DNA of 59,589 bases from Mycobacterium sp. E3251 (GTDB lineage: Bacteria > Actinomycetota > Actinomycetes > Mycobacteriales > Mycobacteriaceae): the NCBI RefSeq assembly GCF_001666835.1, contig NZ_LZJF01000155.1, forward strand, positions 1 to 59,589, in the 5' to 3' direction. How positions within the stretch are numbered: position 1 is the first letter of the stretch; every line of letters begins with the position of its first letter. Below, piece by piece: positions 1 to 9,880 of this stretch. The position numbers were made by a program, and so were the translations under genes. The notes beneath the pieces were generated by a model that made no database searches, had not been told where the DNA came from, and saw only the letters and a list, made by a program, of their open reading frames with translations.

Positions 1-129
1 CCTCGAATTCGGAGCCGGAGGAGACCAGTGTGCGGTTCATGCGGTCACCGTACGACGGCCGGCGCCGCCCCGCGACGGGTTTTCCGTTCGGATTCAGACC
101 CGTTGCGCGACAGGGACGTTCGGCGGTTA

Positions 130-1632
<1,503 letters not shown>

Positions 1633-1808
1633 TTACACCCCTTCGTTTGGACTCACCTTCGGTGGGTATTGGGCATGGTTAACCGAAAGTGTCTGCTATG
1701 TCGATGTCGGCGTTGGATCAGCGTGGGTCTTTGCACGCTATCGTTCGGGCGGTCGCCGATGACCATTGTAACGACAGTGAGCGGTCCAACGGCTCTGCCG
1801 GGCGAAAA

Positions 1809-2618
1809 TCAGTGCGTCACGTCGGAGGTGGAGGCCATGGCCGCGCCGACGATCCCGGCGGTGTTGAGCAGCGCCGCGGCCACCACCGGGGTGCGATTTT
1901 CCAGCAGCGGTAGCCACTTGTCGGCCTTGCGGCTGATGCCGCCACCGGCGATGAACAGGTCCGGCCACACCGCGTTCTCGATGGCCACCAGCACCCGGGT
2001 GACCTGCTTGGTCCACTTTTCGTAGCTCCACCCGTTCTTCTCTTTGACCGACGACGCCGCGCGCTGCTCGGCTTCTTTGCCGCCGACCTCGAGATGCCCG
2101 AACTCGGTGTTGGGTATCAGGACGCCGTTGTGGATCACCGCGGAGCCGATTCCGGTCCCGAACGTCAGCAACACGACCAGACCGGACTGATTTCTGCCCG
2201 CGCCGTAATGCTCCTCGGCCAGCCCCGCGGCATCGGCGTCGTTGAGCACCGTGACGTCCTGGCCGTCCAACTCCGCGCTGATGATGTCGCGCGCGTTGCT
2301 GCCGATCCACGATTTGTCGACGTTGGCAGCCGTCTGGACGACACCATGGGTGACCACCCCGGGATAGGTCACCCCGAGCGGGCCGGTCCAGCCGAACGCG
2401 TTGACCACCTCGGCGATGGTCTTGGCAACCGCCGGCGGCGTTGCCGGCTGCGGGGTCAACAGCTTGATCCGCTCGCCGATGAGCTGCCCGGTGTCCATGT
2501 CGACGATGCCGCCCTTGATGCCGCTGCCGCCGACGTCGATGCCGAATCCCCGACGCTGTGGGGTGCCGACGGCGGTGCCGGTGCCTGGCGTATCCGTGGT
2601 CGAGTCGGTGCTGGTCAT
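1809..2618 (-). CDS. ppgK: Polyphosphate/ATP glucokinase PpgK (ROK family)
   Basis: Phosphorylates glucose to glucose-6-phosphate with polyphosphate or ATP as donor; cytosolic. The 269-residue protein shows the ROK phosphate-binding motif GFGIDVGGSGIKGGIVD near residue 25, the catalytic-Asp segment VLNDADAAGLAEEHYG, the second phosphate loop LTFGTGIGSA and the EFGHLEVGG motif. The reading frame stays open far upstream, but the ATG at 2618 has a good ribosome-binding site (AGGAGC) and gives the family length. The gene is divergent from suhB, with a 103-base gap, and lies upstream of sigA on the same strand. Confidence 0.95.
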   Translation of the reverse strand: MTSTDSTTDTPGTGTAVGTPQRRGFGIDVGGSGIKGGIVDMDTGQLIGERIKLLTPQPATPPAVAKTIAEVVNAFGWTGPLGVTYPGVVTHGVVQTAANVDKSWIGSNARDIISAELDGQDVTVLNDADAAGLAEEHYGAGRNQSGLVVLLTFGTGIGSAVIHNGVLIPNTEFGHLEVGGKEAEQRAASSVKEKNGWSYEKWTKQVTRVLVAIENAVWPDLFIAGGGISRKADKWLPLLENRTPVVAAALLNTAGIVGAAMASTSDVTH

Positions 2619-2721
2619 CGAAGCTCCTGGACGTGGCTGAGGCTGTCCGCCCACCTTAGCCCGGTGGCGGTGCGCCGACGGGGCATCTGCGGGGCCGTGC
2701 CGCCTGTGATGCGATAGACCG

Positions 2722-3600
2722 GTGACCCGAGGAGATGACGAGCCCGCCCGGTTGCGCACGGTGGCCGAATCACTGGCCACGGAGGCCGCCGCGTTCGTGC
2801 GGCAGCGCCGCGCCGAGGTATTCGGCGCGTCCGCGGCGGGCTCGAAACATTCTGGCAGCGGCGCGGTCCGGTCGAAGAGCACCCCCACCGATCCGGTGAC
2901 CGTCGTCGACACGGAGACCGAACGCCTGTTGCGGGACCGGCTGGCCGAATTACGGCCCGGCGACCCGATTCTCGGCGAGGAGGGCGGCGGCCCGGCCGAC
3001 CCGGCCGGTGCCCCCGCGGGCGCGGTCACTTGGGTGCTCGATCCCATCGACGGCACGGTGAACTTCGTCTACGGCATCCCGGCGTACGCGGTGTCGGTCG
3101 GCGTGCAAGTCGAGGGCATGTCGGTGGCGGGCGCGGTCGCCGACGTCGTCGCGGGCCGGGTGTACTCGGCCGCCATCGGTCTGGGCGCGCATGTCGTCGA
3201 CGATCAGGGGGTGCGGCCGCTGCGGTGCGCCACGGTCGACGATTTGTCGATGGCGCTGCTGGGCACGGGCTTCGGGTACTCGCGGCAGCGGCGGGCGACG
3301 CAGGCGGCGCTGTTGGCGCGGCTGCTTCCCGTGGTCCGCGACGTCCGCCGGATCGGTTCGGCGGCACTGGATCTGTGCATGGTCGCGGCGGGCCGGCTCG
3401 ACGCGTTCTACGAGCACGGCCTGCAGCCGTGGGATTGCGCCGCCGGTGCGCTGATCGCGGCCGAGGCGGGGGCGCGGGTTTCCTTGCCCGCGAACGACAT
3501 TGAAGGCGCCGGGCTGGTGCTGGCCGCCGCGCCGGGAATCGCCGACGCGCTGCTGGCCGCCTTGGACGAAATCGACGGCCTGGACCCGATCCTCGATTGA
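2722..3600 (+). CDS. suhB: Inositol-1-monophosphatase family protein SuhB
   Basis: Mg2+-dependent phosphatase of the inositol monophosphatase family; in mycobacteria it supplies myo-inositol for phosphatidylinositol and mycothiol. The 292-residue protein carries the metal-binding signature DPIDGTVNFVYGIPAYAVSV, an upstream EEGG metal site and the C-terminal motif WDCAAGALIAAEAGA. The start is GTG at 2722; an ATG 13 bases inside is out of frame. Divergent from ppgK and convergent with cei, with an 8-base gap. Confidence 0.94.
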   Translation: MTRGDDEPARLRTVAESLATEAAAFVRQRRAEVFGASAAGSKHSGSGAVRSKSTPTDPVTVVDTETERLLRDRLAELRPGDPILGEEGGGPADPAGAPAGAVTWVLDPIDGTVNFVYGIPAYAVSVGVQVEGMSVAGAVADVVAGRVYSAAIGLGAHVVDDQGVRPLRCATVDDLSMALLGTGFGYSRQRRATQAALLARLLPVVRDVRRIGSAALDLCMVAAGRLDAFYEHGLQPWDCAAGALIAAEAGARVSLPANDIEGAGLVLAAAPGIADALLAALDEIDGLDPILD

Positions 3601-3608
3601 GGCCGCGC

Positions 3609-4262
3609 TCAGCAGCTGCTGGCGTGAATCTTCGTGAGCAGCGCGGGGTCTGACGGCTCGGTGGCGCCGGGGCGCAGCGTGGCCAGCACGGCATCGATGT
3701 CGTCGTTGTGGGCCAGGGCGGTGAAGTCCGTACCCAACGCCAGGTCGACTGAGTCGTCGGCGCGACTGTCGTTGAACAACTCCATGCACGGCGCCACCAA
3801 CCAGACCGCCGCCGCGGTGGCCTGCCCGGCCGTACCGAAGCGGATCTGGCCCTGGCAGGTCAGCCGCGTGCCGGCATACAGGGGATCGTTCGCGGCCGTC
3901 GGCTGGGCAAACCCGAGGTCCTTCAGGGCGCCTGAGACGTCACCGGCCTGCCCGCCCCGCCCGCTGGCGTTGAGCACGCGGACCTTGGTGTCGCTGAGTT
4001 TGGCGGGTGTGACGTCCATCATCGCGCTTCGCGACACCTGCTCACCGAGCTGCGCCGGCGCCCCCGATCCGGCCCCTTTCGGCGGCGGGTTGCACACCGC
4101 GACCTCGTGCACCTTCGCCGGCCGGGTCAGCGCGATCGTCCACACCACGGCCGTCACCACCACGAGGAAAACGACCACGACGATGGCGGGGCGGGGATTG
4201 CGTCGCCGGAAGGGCCGACCGTGCTTGTCGAAAGCGGTACCCTCGGTGATTTGTGCGACCAC
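3609..4262 (-). CDS. cei: Envelope integrity protein Cei (LytR C-terminal domain)
   Basis: 217-residue single-pass membrane protein. A short cytosolic head is followed by a hydrophobic helix at about residues 25-46 and a secreted domain of the LytR_C type: the segment TKVRVLNASGRGGQAGDVSG matches the start of that fold. Four or more cysteines outside the membrane suggest disulfides. The M. tuberculosis counterpart (Rv2700) has been described as needed for envelope integrity. The ATG at 4262 is divergent from the DUF4193 gene, with a 193-base gap. Confidence 0.88.
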   Translation of the reverse strand: MVAQITEGTAFDKHGRPFRRRNPRPAIVVVVFLVVVTAVVWTIALTRPAKVHEVAVCNPPPKGAGSGAPAQLGEQVSRSAMMDVTPAKLSDTKVRVLNASGRGGQAGDVSGALKDLGFAQPTAANDPLYAGTRLTCQGQIRFGTAGQATAAAVWLVAPCMELFNDSRADDSVDLALGTDFTALAHNDDIDAVLATLRPGATEPSDPALLTKIHASSC

Positions 4263-4455
4263 AGGTGCACTCTAGTCGCACCCTAAACGCACTGTTCAAA
4301 GGCGAACGCAAGGGCCAAGATGGGTGTGTGACGTAAATCACACATAACCGGACCGCTATCCGGGCACGAATCATTTGGTGGATGCGTTCGACGCTGGTAC
4401 AAAGCGATGCCTGATAAACGAGGCATGAAGAGGCAACAGGGCAGGGGAAACAGAT

Positions 4456-4758
4456 ATGCCTACCGACTACGACGCTCCACGGCGCACCGAGACCGACGAT
4501 GTCTCGGAAGATTCGCTGGAGGAGCTCAAAGCCCGACGCAACGAGGCGGCCTCGGCCGTGGTGGACGTCGACGAATCCGAAACCGCTGAGTCTTTCGAGC
4601 TGCCCGGCGCCGACCTGTCCGGGGAAGAGTTGTCGGTGCGCGTCATTCCGAAGCAGGCCGACGAGTTCACCTGCTCGAGCTGTTTTTTGGTGCAACACCG
4701 CAGCCGGCTGGCCAGCGAGAAGAACGGCCTGATGATCTGTACCGACTGCGCGGCCTGA
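4456..4758 (+). CDS. DUF4193 family protein with C-terminal zinc ribbon
   Basis: 100-residue acidic protein, conserved in actinobacteria, of unknown function. The N-terminal half is acidic and probably flexible. The last 30 residues hold two CxxC pairs (FTCSSC and MICTDC) about 20 residues apart, a likely zinc ribbon. The matching M. tuberculosis gene is Rv2699c. ATG at 4456; a weak GGGGAAA sequence precedes it. It is divergent from cei and convergent with the DUF3093 gene. Confidence 0.88.
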   Translation: MPTDYDAPRRTETDDVSEDSLEELKARRNEAASAVVDVDESETAESFELPGADLSGEELSVRVIPKQADEFTCSSCFLVQHRSRLASEKNGLMICTDCAA

Positions 4759-4771
4759 GCGGGTTTCGGGA

Positions 4772-5257
4772 TCAGCTGCGCAATGCCGACAGCACCCGCT
4801 CGGGGTGGCGGCAACTCACCAGCCAGTACGGCGTCGGGTCGTCCGGGTCGTCGAGGACGACCAGGATCATCGGCCCGATCCACGCCCGATGCAACACGTA
4901 AGCCGCTGGGTCGAGTTGGCGGCCCAGGGCCGCGGATTTGGCCGACGGGGCGACCGCGGCGGATCGGGCGATCACGGTGACCGGCAGGTGCGCCTCGCCG
5001 GCCCACAATTCGACCCCACCCGGCACGTTCGGGTCGGCGGTCACCCGGATCTCGACGCGGCCCAGCCACAACAGGCCTCCGGCCGCCACCGCGAAAAGCG
5101 TTGCGTACGGCAGCCAGGAAGGCCGGGGGGCGACGCCCATGTTGACTTCGAAGGCGATCAGCCCCGCCAGCCCCAAGGCGAGCGGCCACCACCACCATGG
5201 CACCCACAGTCGTTCGCGATATCGCACACTGTGCGGCGCGACGCGCGTACCGGACAC
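4772..5257 (-). CDS. DUF3093 family membrane protein
   Basis: 161-residue protein with two hydrophobic helices near the N-terminus ([19 protein letters not shown], then [16 protein letters not shown]), followed by a soluble domain. Function unknown; it corresponds to Rv2698. The frame is open further upstream, but the GTG at 5257 begins [20 protein letters not shown] and gives the family length. It is divergent from dut, with 25 bases between the start codons, so the two genes must share a very compact promoter region. Confidence 0.85.
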   Translation of the reverse strand: MSGTRVAPHSVRYRERLWVPWWWWPLALGLAGLIAFEVNMGVAPRPSWLPYATLFAVAAGGLLWLGRVEIRVTADPNVPGGVELWAGEAHLPVTVIARSAAVAPSAKSAALGRQLDPAAYVLHRAWIGPMILVVLDDPDDPTPYWLVSCRHPERVLSALRS

Positions 5258-5282
5258 GCAGTCAAGGGTAATCTGTGGCCCC

Positions 5283-5747
5283 GTGTCGACCAGTCTCGCC
5301 ATCGTCCGTCTTGATCCCGAGCTTCCACTGCCCACGCGCGCTCACCAAGGCGACGCCGGCGTGGACCTCTACAGCGCGGAAGATCTCAAGCTGGAACCCG
5401 GGCGACGCGCCCTGGTTCGCACGGGCGTGGCCGTCGCGATCCCGTTCGGGATGGTCGGGTTGGTGCACCCGCGTTCGGGATTGGCGTCGCGCGTGGGGCT
5501 TTCGATCGTCAACAGTCCGGGAACCATCGACGCGGGTTATCGCGGCGAGATCAAGGTCGCGCTGATCAACCTAGATCCCGCCGAGCCCATCGTGGTGCAC
5601 CGTGGCGACCGCATCGCCCAGCTGCTCGTGCAGCGGGTCGAGCTGGTCGAGCTGGTCGAGGTGTCGTCGTTCGACGAGGCCGGGCTGGCCGACACATCCC
5701 GTGGCGACGGTGGCCACGGTTCCTCCGGCGGACATGCGAGTTTGTGA
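5283..5747 (+). CDS. dut: dUTP diphosphatase Dut
   Basis: Trimeric dUTPase that hydrolyses dUTP to dUMP and PPi, keeping uracil out of DNA. All five motifs are visible in the 154 residues: [12 protein letters not shown] (1), HPRSGLASR (2), [14 protein letters not shown] with the catalytic Asp and Tyr (3), [10 protein letters not shown] (4) and the glycine-rich C-terminal [13 protein letters not shown] (5). GTG at 5283 gives exactly the length I recall for the M. tuberculosis enzyme. The stop overlaps the next start as TGATG, so it is translationally coupled to the DUF3710 gene. Confidence 0.97.
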   Translation: MSTSLAIVRLDPELPLPTRAHQGDAGVDLYSAEDLKLEPGRRALVRTGVAVAIPFGMVGLVHPRSGLASRVGLSIVNSPGTIDAGYRGEIKVALINLDPAEPIVVHRGDRIAQLLVQRVELVELVEVSSFDEAGLADTSRGDGGHGSSGGHASL

Positions 5748-6499
5748 TGGCACTTAACAGAAGCAATGACGACCGCGACGAGCCGGTCGACGCGGCACCC
5801 GCCGCCGACCCGATCGACGAGGAGTTCGACGAAGAACTCGAGGGCCCGTTCGACATCGACGATTTCGAGGACCCGTCGGTCGCCGAGGTAGCGCGCCTGG
5901 ACCTCGGCTCGGTGCTCATTCCGATGCCGGAGGCGGGCCAGCTGCAGGTCGAACTGACCGAGACCGGCGTTCCCAGCGCCGTGTGGGTCGTCACGCCCAA
6001 CGGCCGCTTCACCATCGCGGCCTACGCGGCACCGAAGACGGGCGGCCTGTGGCGTGAAGTGGCCGGCGAACTCGCGGATTCGCTCCGCAAGGACTCGGCC
6101 AAAGTCAGCATCAAGGACGGCCCCTGGGGCCGCGAGGTGGTCGGCTCCGCCTCCGGTGCGGTGCGCTTCATCGGGGTCGACGGCTACCGCTGGATGATCC
6201 GCTGCGTGATCAACGGCCCCCACGAGACCATGGAAGCCCTCGAGCAGGAGGCGCGGGCGGCGTTGGCGGACACCGTGGTTCGCCGCGGTGACACACCGCT
6301 TCCGGTGCGCACGCCGTTGACTGTGCAGCTGCCCGAGCCGATGGCGCAGCAATTGCGGGAAGCCGCGGCCGCCCAGCAGGCCGAGGCGCAACAGGCCCAG
6401 CAACAAGACGACGCGCAGGAGGGGTCAAACCAGCCGGCGGCCCGCCGCAGCGTCGACGGCTCGGCCATGCAGCAGCTGCGCACCACCACCGGCGGCTGA
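5747..6499 (+). CDS. DUF3710 domain protein
   Basis: 250-residue soluble protein found beside dut in many actinobacteria; function unknown. The N-terminal 45 residues are strongly acidic. The central domain contains the segments LIPMPEAGQLQVELTETGVP and FIGVDGYRWMIRCVINGPHE, typical of DUF3710. The C-terminus is Gln/Ala-rich, with repeated AQQ units. The start is ATG at 5747, overlapping the dut stop by one base; an in-frame GTG lies directly upstream at 5744. Confidence 0.9.
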   Translation: MALNRSNDDRDEPVDAAPAADPIDEEFDEELEGPFDIDDFEDPSVAEVARLDLGSVLIPMPEAGQLQVELTETGVPSAVWVVTPNGRFTIAAYAAPKTGGLWREVAGELADSLRKDSAKVSIKDGPWGREVVGSASGAVRFIGVDGYRWMIRCVINGPHETMEALEQEARAALADTVVRRGDTPLPVRTPLTVQLPEPMAQQLREAAAAQQAEAQQAQQQDDAQEGSNQPAARRSVDGSAMQQLRTTTGG

Positions 6500-6509
6500 A
6501 CCGAAACCG

Positions 6510-7211
6510 CTAGCTCAGCTCGGCGAGAGCGGCCAGGCACGCCGCGCCCAGCGCGGCGGGGTCCGAGCCGATCTGGTCGAGCGTGACCGTCCGCAGCGCC
6601 GCCCGCGGCGCGGCCTCAACCCATTCCACGCCGACCTGCAGTGGGTGGATGGGATCGTCGACGGCGGACGCCACAGCCAGTGGCACGGCCAGCCGGGCCA
6701 GCTCGGCGTGGTTGGGCGCCACGTGGCCGGCGGCTTCGTCCATGGCGTCGGGCAGTTGTGGCCACTGGGCGCGCCACGAGCGCGCCAGCTCGTCGGCCAG
6801 CCACGGCGGGCTGGACGCCCGCATCTGGTTGGTCGTCGCCTCCAGTCCGTCGGCGCGGAGCTGCGCTGCCGTATGCCGCGCCGCAAGGGCCGCGGGCGCC
6901 GTTTCGGGTTCCCCGGCCCAGGCCGGCAGCGCGGCCAGGACGGCGACCGTCCGGGCCGGGTGCGCCAGTGCCCAGGCGACCGCGACCGCCGCGCCGATCG
7001 AGACGCCGCCGACGGCTATCGGGCCCGTGCGCGCGGCGGCGTCCAACGCGGACACGTAGCCGTCGATCAGCCGATCCGGGTTGGGCGGCGGGGTCACCAG
7101 AACGGCGCCGGCCTCGCGCAGTGGGCCCGAAAACGCCCGGCGAACGTAGTCGTCGTCGGACCCCGTGCCGGGCAGCAAGACGGTCGTCACACCCCGCAGA
7201 TCGACAGCCAT
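6510..7211 (-). CDS. Alpha/beta hydrolase
   Basis: 233-residue alpha/beta-hydrolase-fold protein. The oxyanion region VLLPGTGSDDD lies near the N-terminus, the nucleophile elbow is GVSIGAAVAVAWALAHP (Ser near 92) and a probable acid residue lies in AVDDPIHPL. I cannot pick the catalytic His with confidence. It matches Rv2695 by position. Substrate unknown. Convergent with the DUF3710 gene and divergent from the OB-fold gene. Confidence 0.82.
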   Translation of the reverse strand: MAVDLRGVTTVLLPGTGSDDDYVRRAFSGPLREAGAVLVTPPPNPDRLIDGYVSALDAAARTGPIAVGGVSIGAAVAVAWALAHPARTVAVLAALPAWAGEPETAPAALAARHTAAQLRADGLEATTNQMRASSPPWLADELARSWRAQWPQLPDAMDEAAGHVAPNHAELARLAVPLAVASAVDDPIHPLQVGVEWVEAAPRAALRTVTLDQIGSDPAALGAACLAALAELS

Positions 7212-7348
7212 CCCCTGATATTGCCCCGGCGTTCATCTGCGCCCAACATCGGTGTTTGAGTCGGTTGGCGCGTGGGAACCAACAGGTCTACGGTGTCCGT
7301 TGGCATAAATGGAAGCGCCAAGGCTTATCGGCATTGTCAGGAGGGGCC

Positions 7349-7717
7349 ATGGGGGCCCAAGGATATCTGCGCCGGCTCACCCGCCGCTTGACGGAGGCAC
7401 CGGAGCAACGCGACTCGGAGGAGTTGTCCGACGAGGTCGCACTTACCGGCGCGCAACGAGTCATCGACTGCGAGCGCGGCCAAGAGGTCACGATGGTCGG
7501 CACGCTGCGAAGCGTGGAATGTAACGGCAAGGCCTGTGCGGGCGGTGTCCGCGCCGAGCTGTTCGACGGCACCGACACCGTCACTTTGGTCTGGTTGGGG
7601 CAGCGCCGGATACCCGGCATCGACTCGGGCCGCAAGCTGCGGGTACGCGGCCGGCTGGGCAAGCTGGAGAACGGAACCAAGGCCATCTACAACCCGCACT
7701 ACGAAATTCAGCGGTGA
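7349..7717 (+). CDS. OB-fold nucleic acid binding protein
   Basis: 122-residue protein. After an Arg-rich N-terminal helix it shows an OB-fold: VTMVGTLRSVEC, VTLVWLGQRRIPGI, KLRVRGRLG and YNPHYEI look like its beta strands. Likely binds nucleic acid; the role is unknown. ATG at 7349 follows GGAGGGG. The length equals what I recall for Rv2694c. The stop overlaps the GTG of the DUF3159 gene (GTGA), so the two are coupled. Confidence 0.9.
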   Translation: MGAQGYLRRLTRRLTEAPEQRDSEELSDEVALTGAQRVIDCERGQEVTMVGTLRSVECNGKACAGGVRAELFDGTDTVTLVWLGQRRIPGIDSGRKLRVRGRLGKLENGTKAIYNPHYEIQR

Positions 7718-8397
7718 CCCAACCCGGCGATTTGGGGTCGAGTTCGGGACCCCACGAGTCGGGCGCTGCTGAGCGCGCGACCGTCAACCGCGTCACGGCC
7801 GAACGTCTACTGCGCCAGGCGGGCGGGGTCAGCGGCGTCATCTATTCTTCGCTGCCCGTTGTGATCTTCGTCATTGCGTCGAGCCTGTCGGGCTTGTTGG
7901 CGGCCATCGCCTCCGCGTTGAGCGCGGCCGCGCTGGTCCTGGTGTGGCGCCTGATCCGCCGCGATTCAGTACAGCCGGCCCTCTCGGGATTCTTCGGCGT
8001 GGCGATCTGCGCGCTCATCGCCTACATCGTGGGGGAGTCCAAGGGCTACTTCCTACTGGGCATTTGGATGTCGCTGGTGTGGGCGGTGGTCGTCGCGGTG
8101 TCGGTCGTCATGCGGCGGCCGCTGGTCGGCTACGTGTGGACCTGGGCCACCGGGCGGGGCCACGGCTGGCGCGATGTTCCGCGCGCCGTCCACGCGTTCG
8201 ACCTCGCCTCGGTCTGCTGGGTGCTGGTGTTCGCCGCGCGGTTCGTGGTCCAGGGCCTGCTCTACAACGCCGACCAGACCGGCTGGCTGGCCGTCGCACG
8301 CATCGCTATGGGGTGGCCGCTGACCGTGGCGGCCGCGCTCGCGACGTACCTGGCGATCAAGTCCGCGCAGCGTTCCATGCTCGCGGTCGGCGACTAG
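7714..8397 (+). CDS. DUF3159 family membrane protein
   Basis: 227-residue multi-pass protein with about five or six hydrophobic helices, including VIFVIASSLSGLLAAIASAL and a second pair near residues 90-130. The conserved RLLRQAGGVSGVIYSSLP segment precedes the first helix. Function unknown; it is the Rv2693c counterpart. It overlaps the OB-fold gene by four bases at its start and the ceoC stop by four bases at its end. Confidence 0.88.
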   Translation: MTQPGDLGSSSGPHESGAAERATVNRVTAERLLRQAGGVSGVIYSSLPVVIFVIASSLSGLLAAIASALSAAALVLVWRLIRRDSVQPALSGFFGVAICALIAYIVGESKGYFLLGIWMSLVWAVVVAVSVVMRRPLVGYVWTWATGRGHGWRDVPRAVHAFDLASVCWVLVFAARFVVQGLLYNADQTGWLAVARIAMGWPLTVAAALATYLAIKSAQRSMLAVGD

Positions 8398-9071
8398 CCG
8401 TCGAGCGGCGGGCCGTCCGGCAGCAGGAGCTTGCGCAGGTCCTCTTCGACCTCGGCGACCGCGACGAAGAGCAGTTCGTCGCCGCCCTCCAGCGGCTCGT
8501 CCGCCTCGGGCACGATCACCCGCGGACCGCGCAGGATCGTGACCAGCGAGGCGTCCCGGGGCAGTTGCAGGCGGCGCACCGGCTTGCCGCCCCAGGGCGT
8601 GTCGTCGGGCAGGGTGATCTCGACGAGGTTGGCCTGCCCGCGGCGGAATTCCATGAGCCGCACCAGATCACCGACCGCGACGGCCTCTTCGATGAGCGAG
8701 GCGAGCATGCGCGGCGTGGACACCGCCACGTCCACGCCCCAGGCGTCGGTGAACAGCCACTCGTTGCGGGGATCGTTGACCCGGGCCACGACCCGGGGCA
8801 CCGCGAACTCGGTCTTGGCCAGCAGGCTGAGCACGACGTTGGCCTTGTCGTCGCCGGTCGCGGCGACCACCACGTCGAAGTCCTGCAGATGCACCGATTC
8901 CAGCAGGCTCAGCTCGCAGGCGTCGCCGAGCCGCCAGTGCGCGGCGGGGATGGCGTCGACGTCGACGTGATCGGGGTTGCGCTCGATGAGCGTCACGTCG
9001 TGGCCGTTGCCGATGAGTTCGCGACTGACGGAGCGGCCGACCGCGCCGGCCCCGGCGACAGCTACCTTCAT
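8394..9071 (-). CDS. ceoC: RCK-type potassium uptake regulator CeoC (TrkA family)
   Basis: 225-residue TrkA-type protein with an N-terminal Rossmann RCK_N domain (MKVAVAGAGAVGRSVSREL, then Asp/Glu ligands near LIERN) and a C-terminal RCK_C domain from about residue 140. Such proteins bind NAD(H) or nucleotides and gate K+ channels or transporters. It lies 12 bases downstream of ceoB on the same strand, so the two form an operon and probably a heteromeric regulator. Confidence 0.93.
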   Translation of the reverse strand: MKVAVAGAGAVGRSVSRELIGNGHDVTLIERNPDHVDVDAIPAAHWRLGDACELSLLESVHLQDFDVVVAATGDDKANVVLSLLAKTEFAVPRVVARVNDPRNEWLFTDAWGVDVAVSTPRMLASLIEEAVAVGDLVRLMEFRRGQANLVEITLPDDTPWGGKPVRRLQLPRDASLVTILRGPRVIVPEADEPLEGGDELLFVAVAEVEEDLRKLLLPDGPPLDG

Positions 9072-9083
9072 GTTCGCCGCTCC

Positions 9084-9752
9084 TTAACCGAGGTCTTCAC
9101 TGGGGGGCATGGCCGCGATGGCGATCGCCTCGGCGGCGCGCCCGGAGATCGCGGCGACGTAGACCTGATCGCCGGCCTGGATGACGGATTTCGGTTCCGG
9201 CAATACGCCTGCACCGAACCGGATCAGGAACGCCACGCGGGCGCCGGTGGCCTGCTCGAGATCGGTGACGCGCTGCCCGATCCACTCCTCGTGCAGGACG
9301 ACCTCGGCGACAACCACCGTGCCGGTCGGGTCCCGCCATTTCGCGGTCTCGGTGTCGCGCAGCAGCGCGTTCAGCAGGCGATCGGTGGTCCAGGGCACGG
9401 TGGCGATGGTGGGGATGCCGAGGCGTTCGTAGACCTCGGCCCGCTTGGCGTCGTAGATCCGGGCGACAACCCGCTTGACGCCGAAGGTCTCCCGGGCCAG
9501 CCGCGCCGAGATGATGTTCGAGTTATCACCGGACGACACGGCGGCGAACGCGTCCGCCTCCTCGATGCCGGCCCGCAGCAATACGTCCCGGTCGAACCCC
9601 TGCCCCAACACCCGCTCCCCGGCGTACTCGGGGCTGAGCCGGTTGAACGCGGTGCTGTCGCGGTCGATGACCGCGACGTCGTGGCCGATCCGCGATAGCC
9701 CGTCGGCCACGGAGGAACCGACGCGGCCACAGCCCATCACCACTACTCGCAC
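9084..9752 (-). CDS. ceoB: RCK-type potassium uptake regulator CeoB (TrkA family)
   Basis: 222-residue paralogue of CeoC: RCK_N with VVVMGCGRVGSSVADGLSR and the acidic VIDRDS ligand strand, then RCK_C from about 140. First gene of the ceoBC operon. The frame is open upstream to 10007, but the GTG at 9752 (VRVVVMGCG) puts the dinucleotide-binding strand at the N-terminus as in the family and follows a GGATCGG site. It is divergent from the APC permease gene, which suggests that channel regulation and permease expression are controlled together. Confidence 0.93.
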   Translation of the reverse strand: MRVVVMGCGRVGSSVADGLSRIGHDVAVIDRDSTAFNRLSPEYAGERVLGQGFDRDVLLRAGIEEADAFAAVSSGDNSNIISARLARETFGVKRVVARIYDAKRAEVYERLGIPTIATVPWTTDRLLNALLRDTETAKWRDPTGTVVVAEVVLHEEWIGQRVTDLEQATGARVAFLIRFGAGVLPEPKSVIQAGDQVYVAAISGRAAEAIAIAAMPPSEDLG

Positions 9753-9880
9753 TTTCCGATCCTCTCGGCCGCGTCCTGCGCCCCGATCGGCAACCCACGT
9801 CGGCCAGCCGATTTCGGGTCGGCAAACATTCTCGCCTACGAAGCTACCGCCAAACCCTTGTGGGCTTACTCTTGGCTCTC

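Noticed and set aside
3026..3694. 222-residue minus-strand frame over suhB
   Set aside because: Pro/Arg-rich shadow frame; suhB on the plus strand has clear metal-binding motifs.
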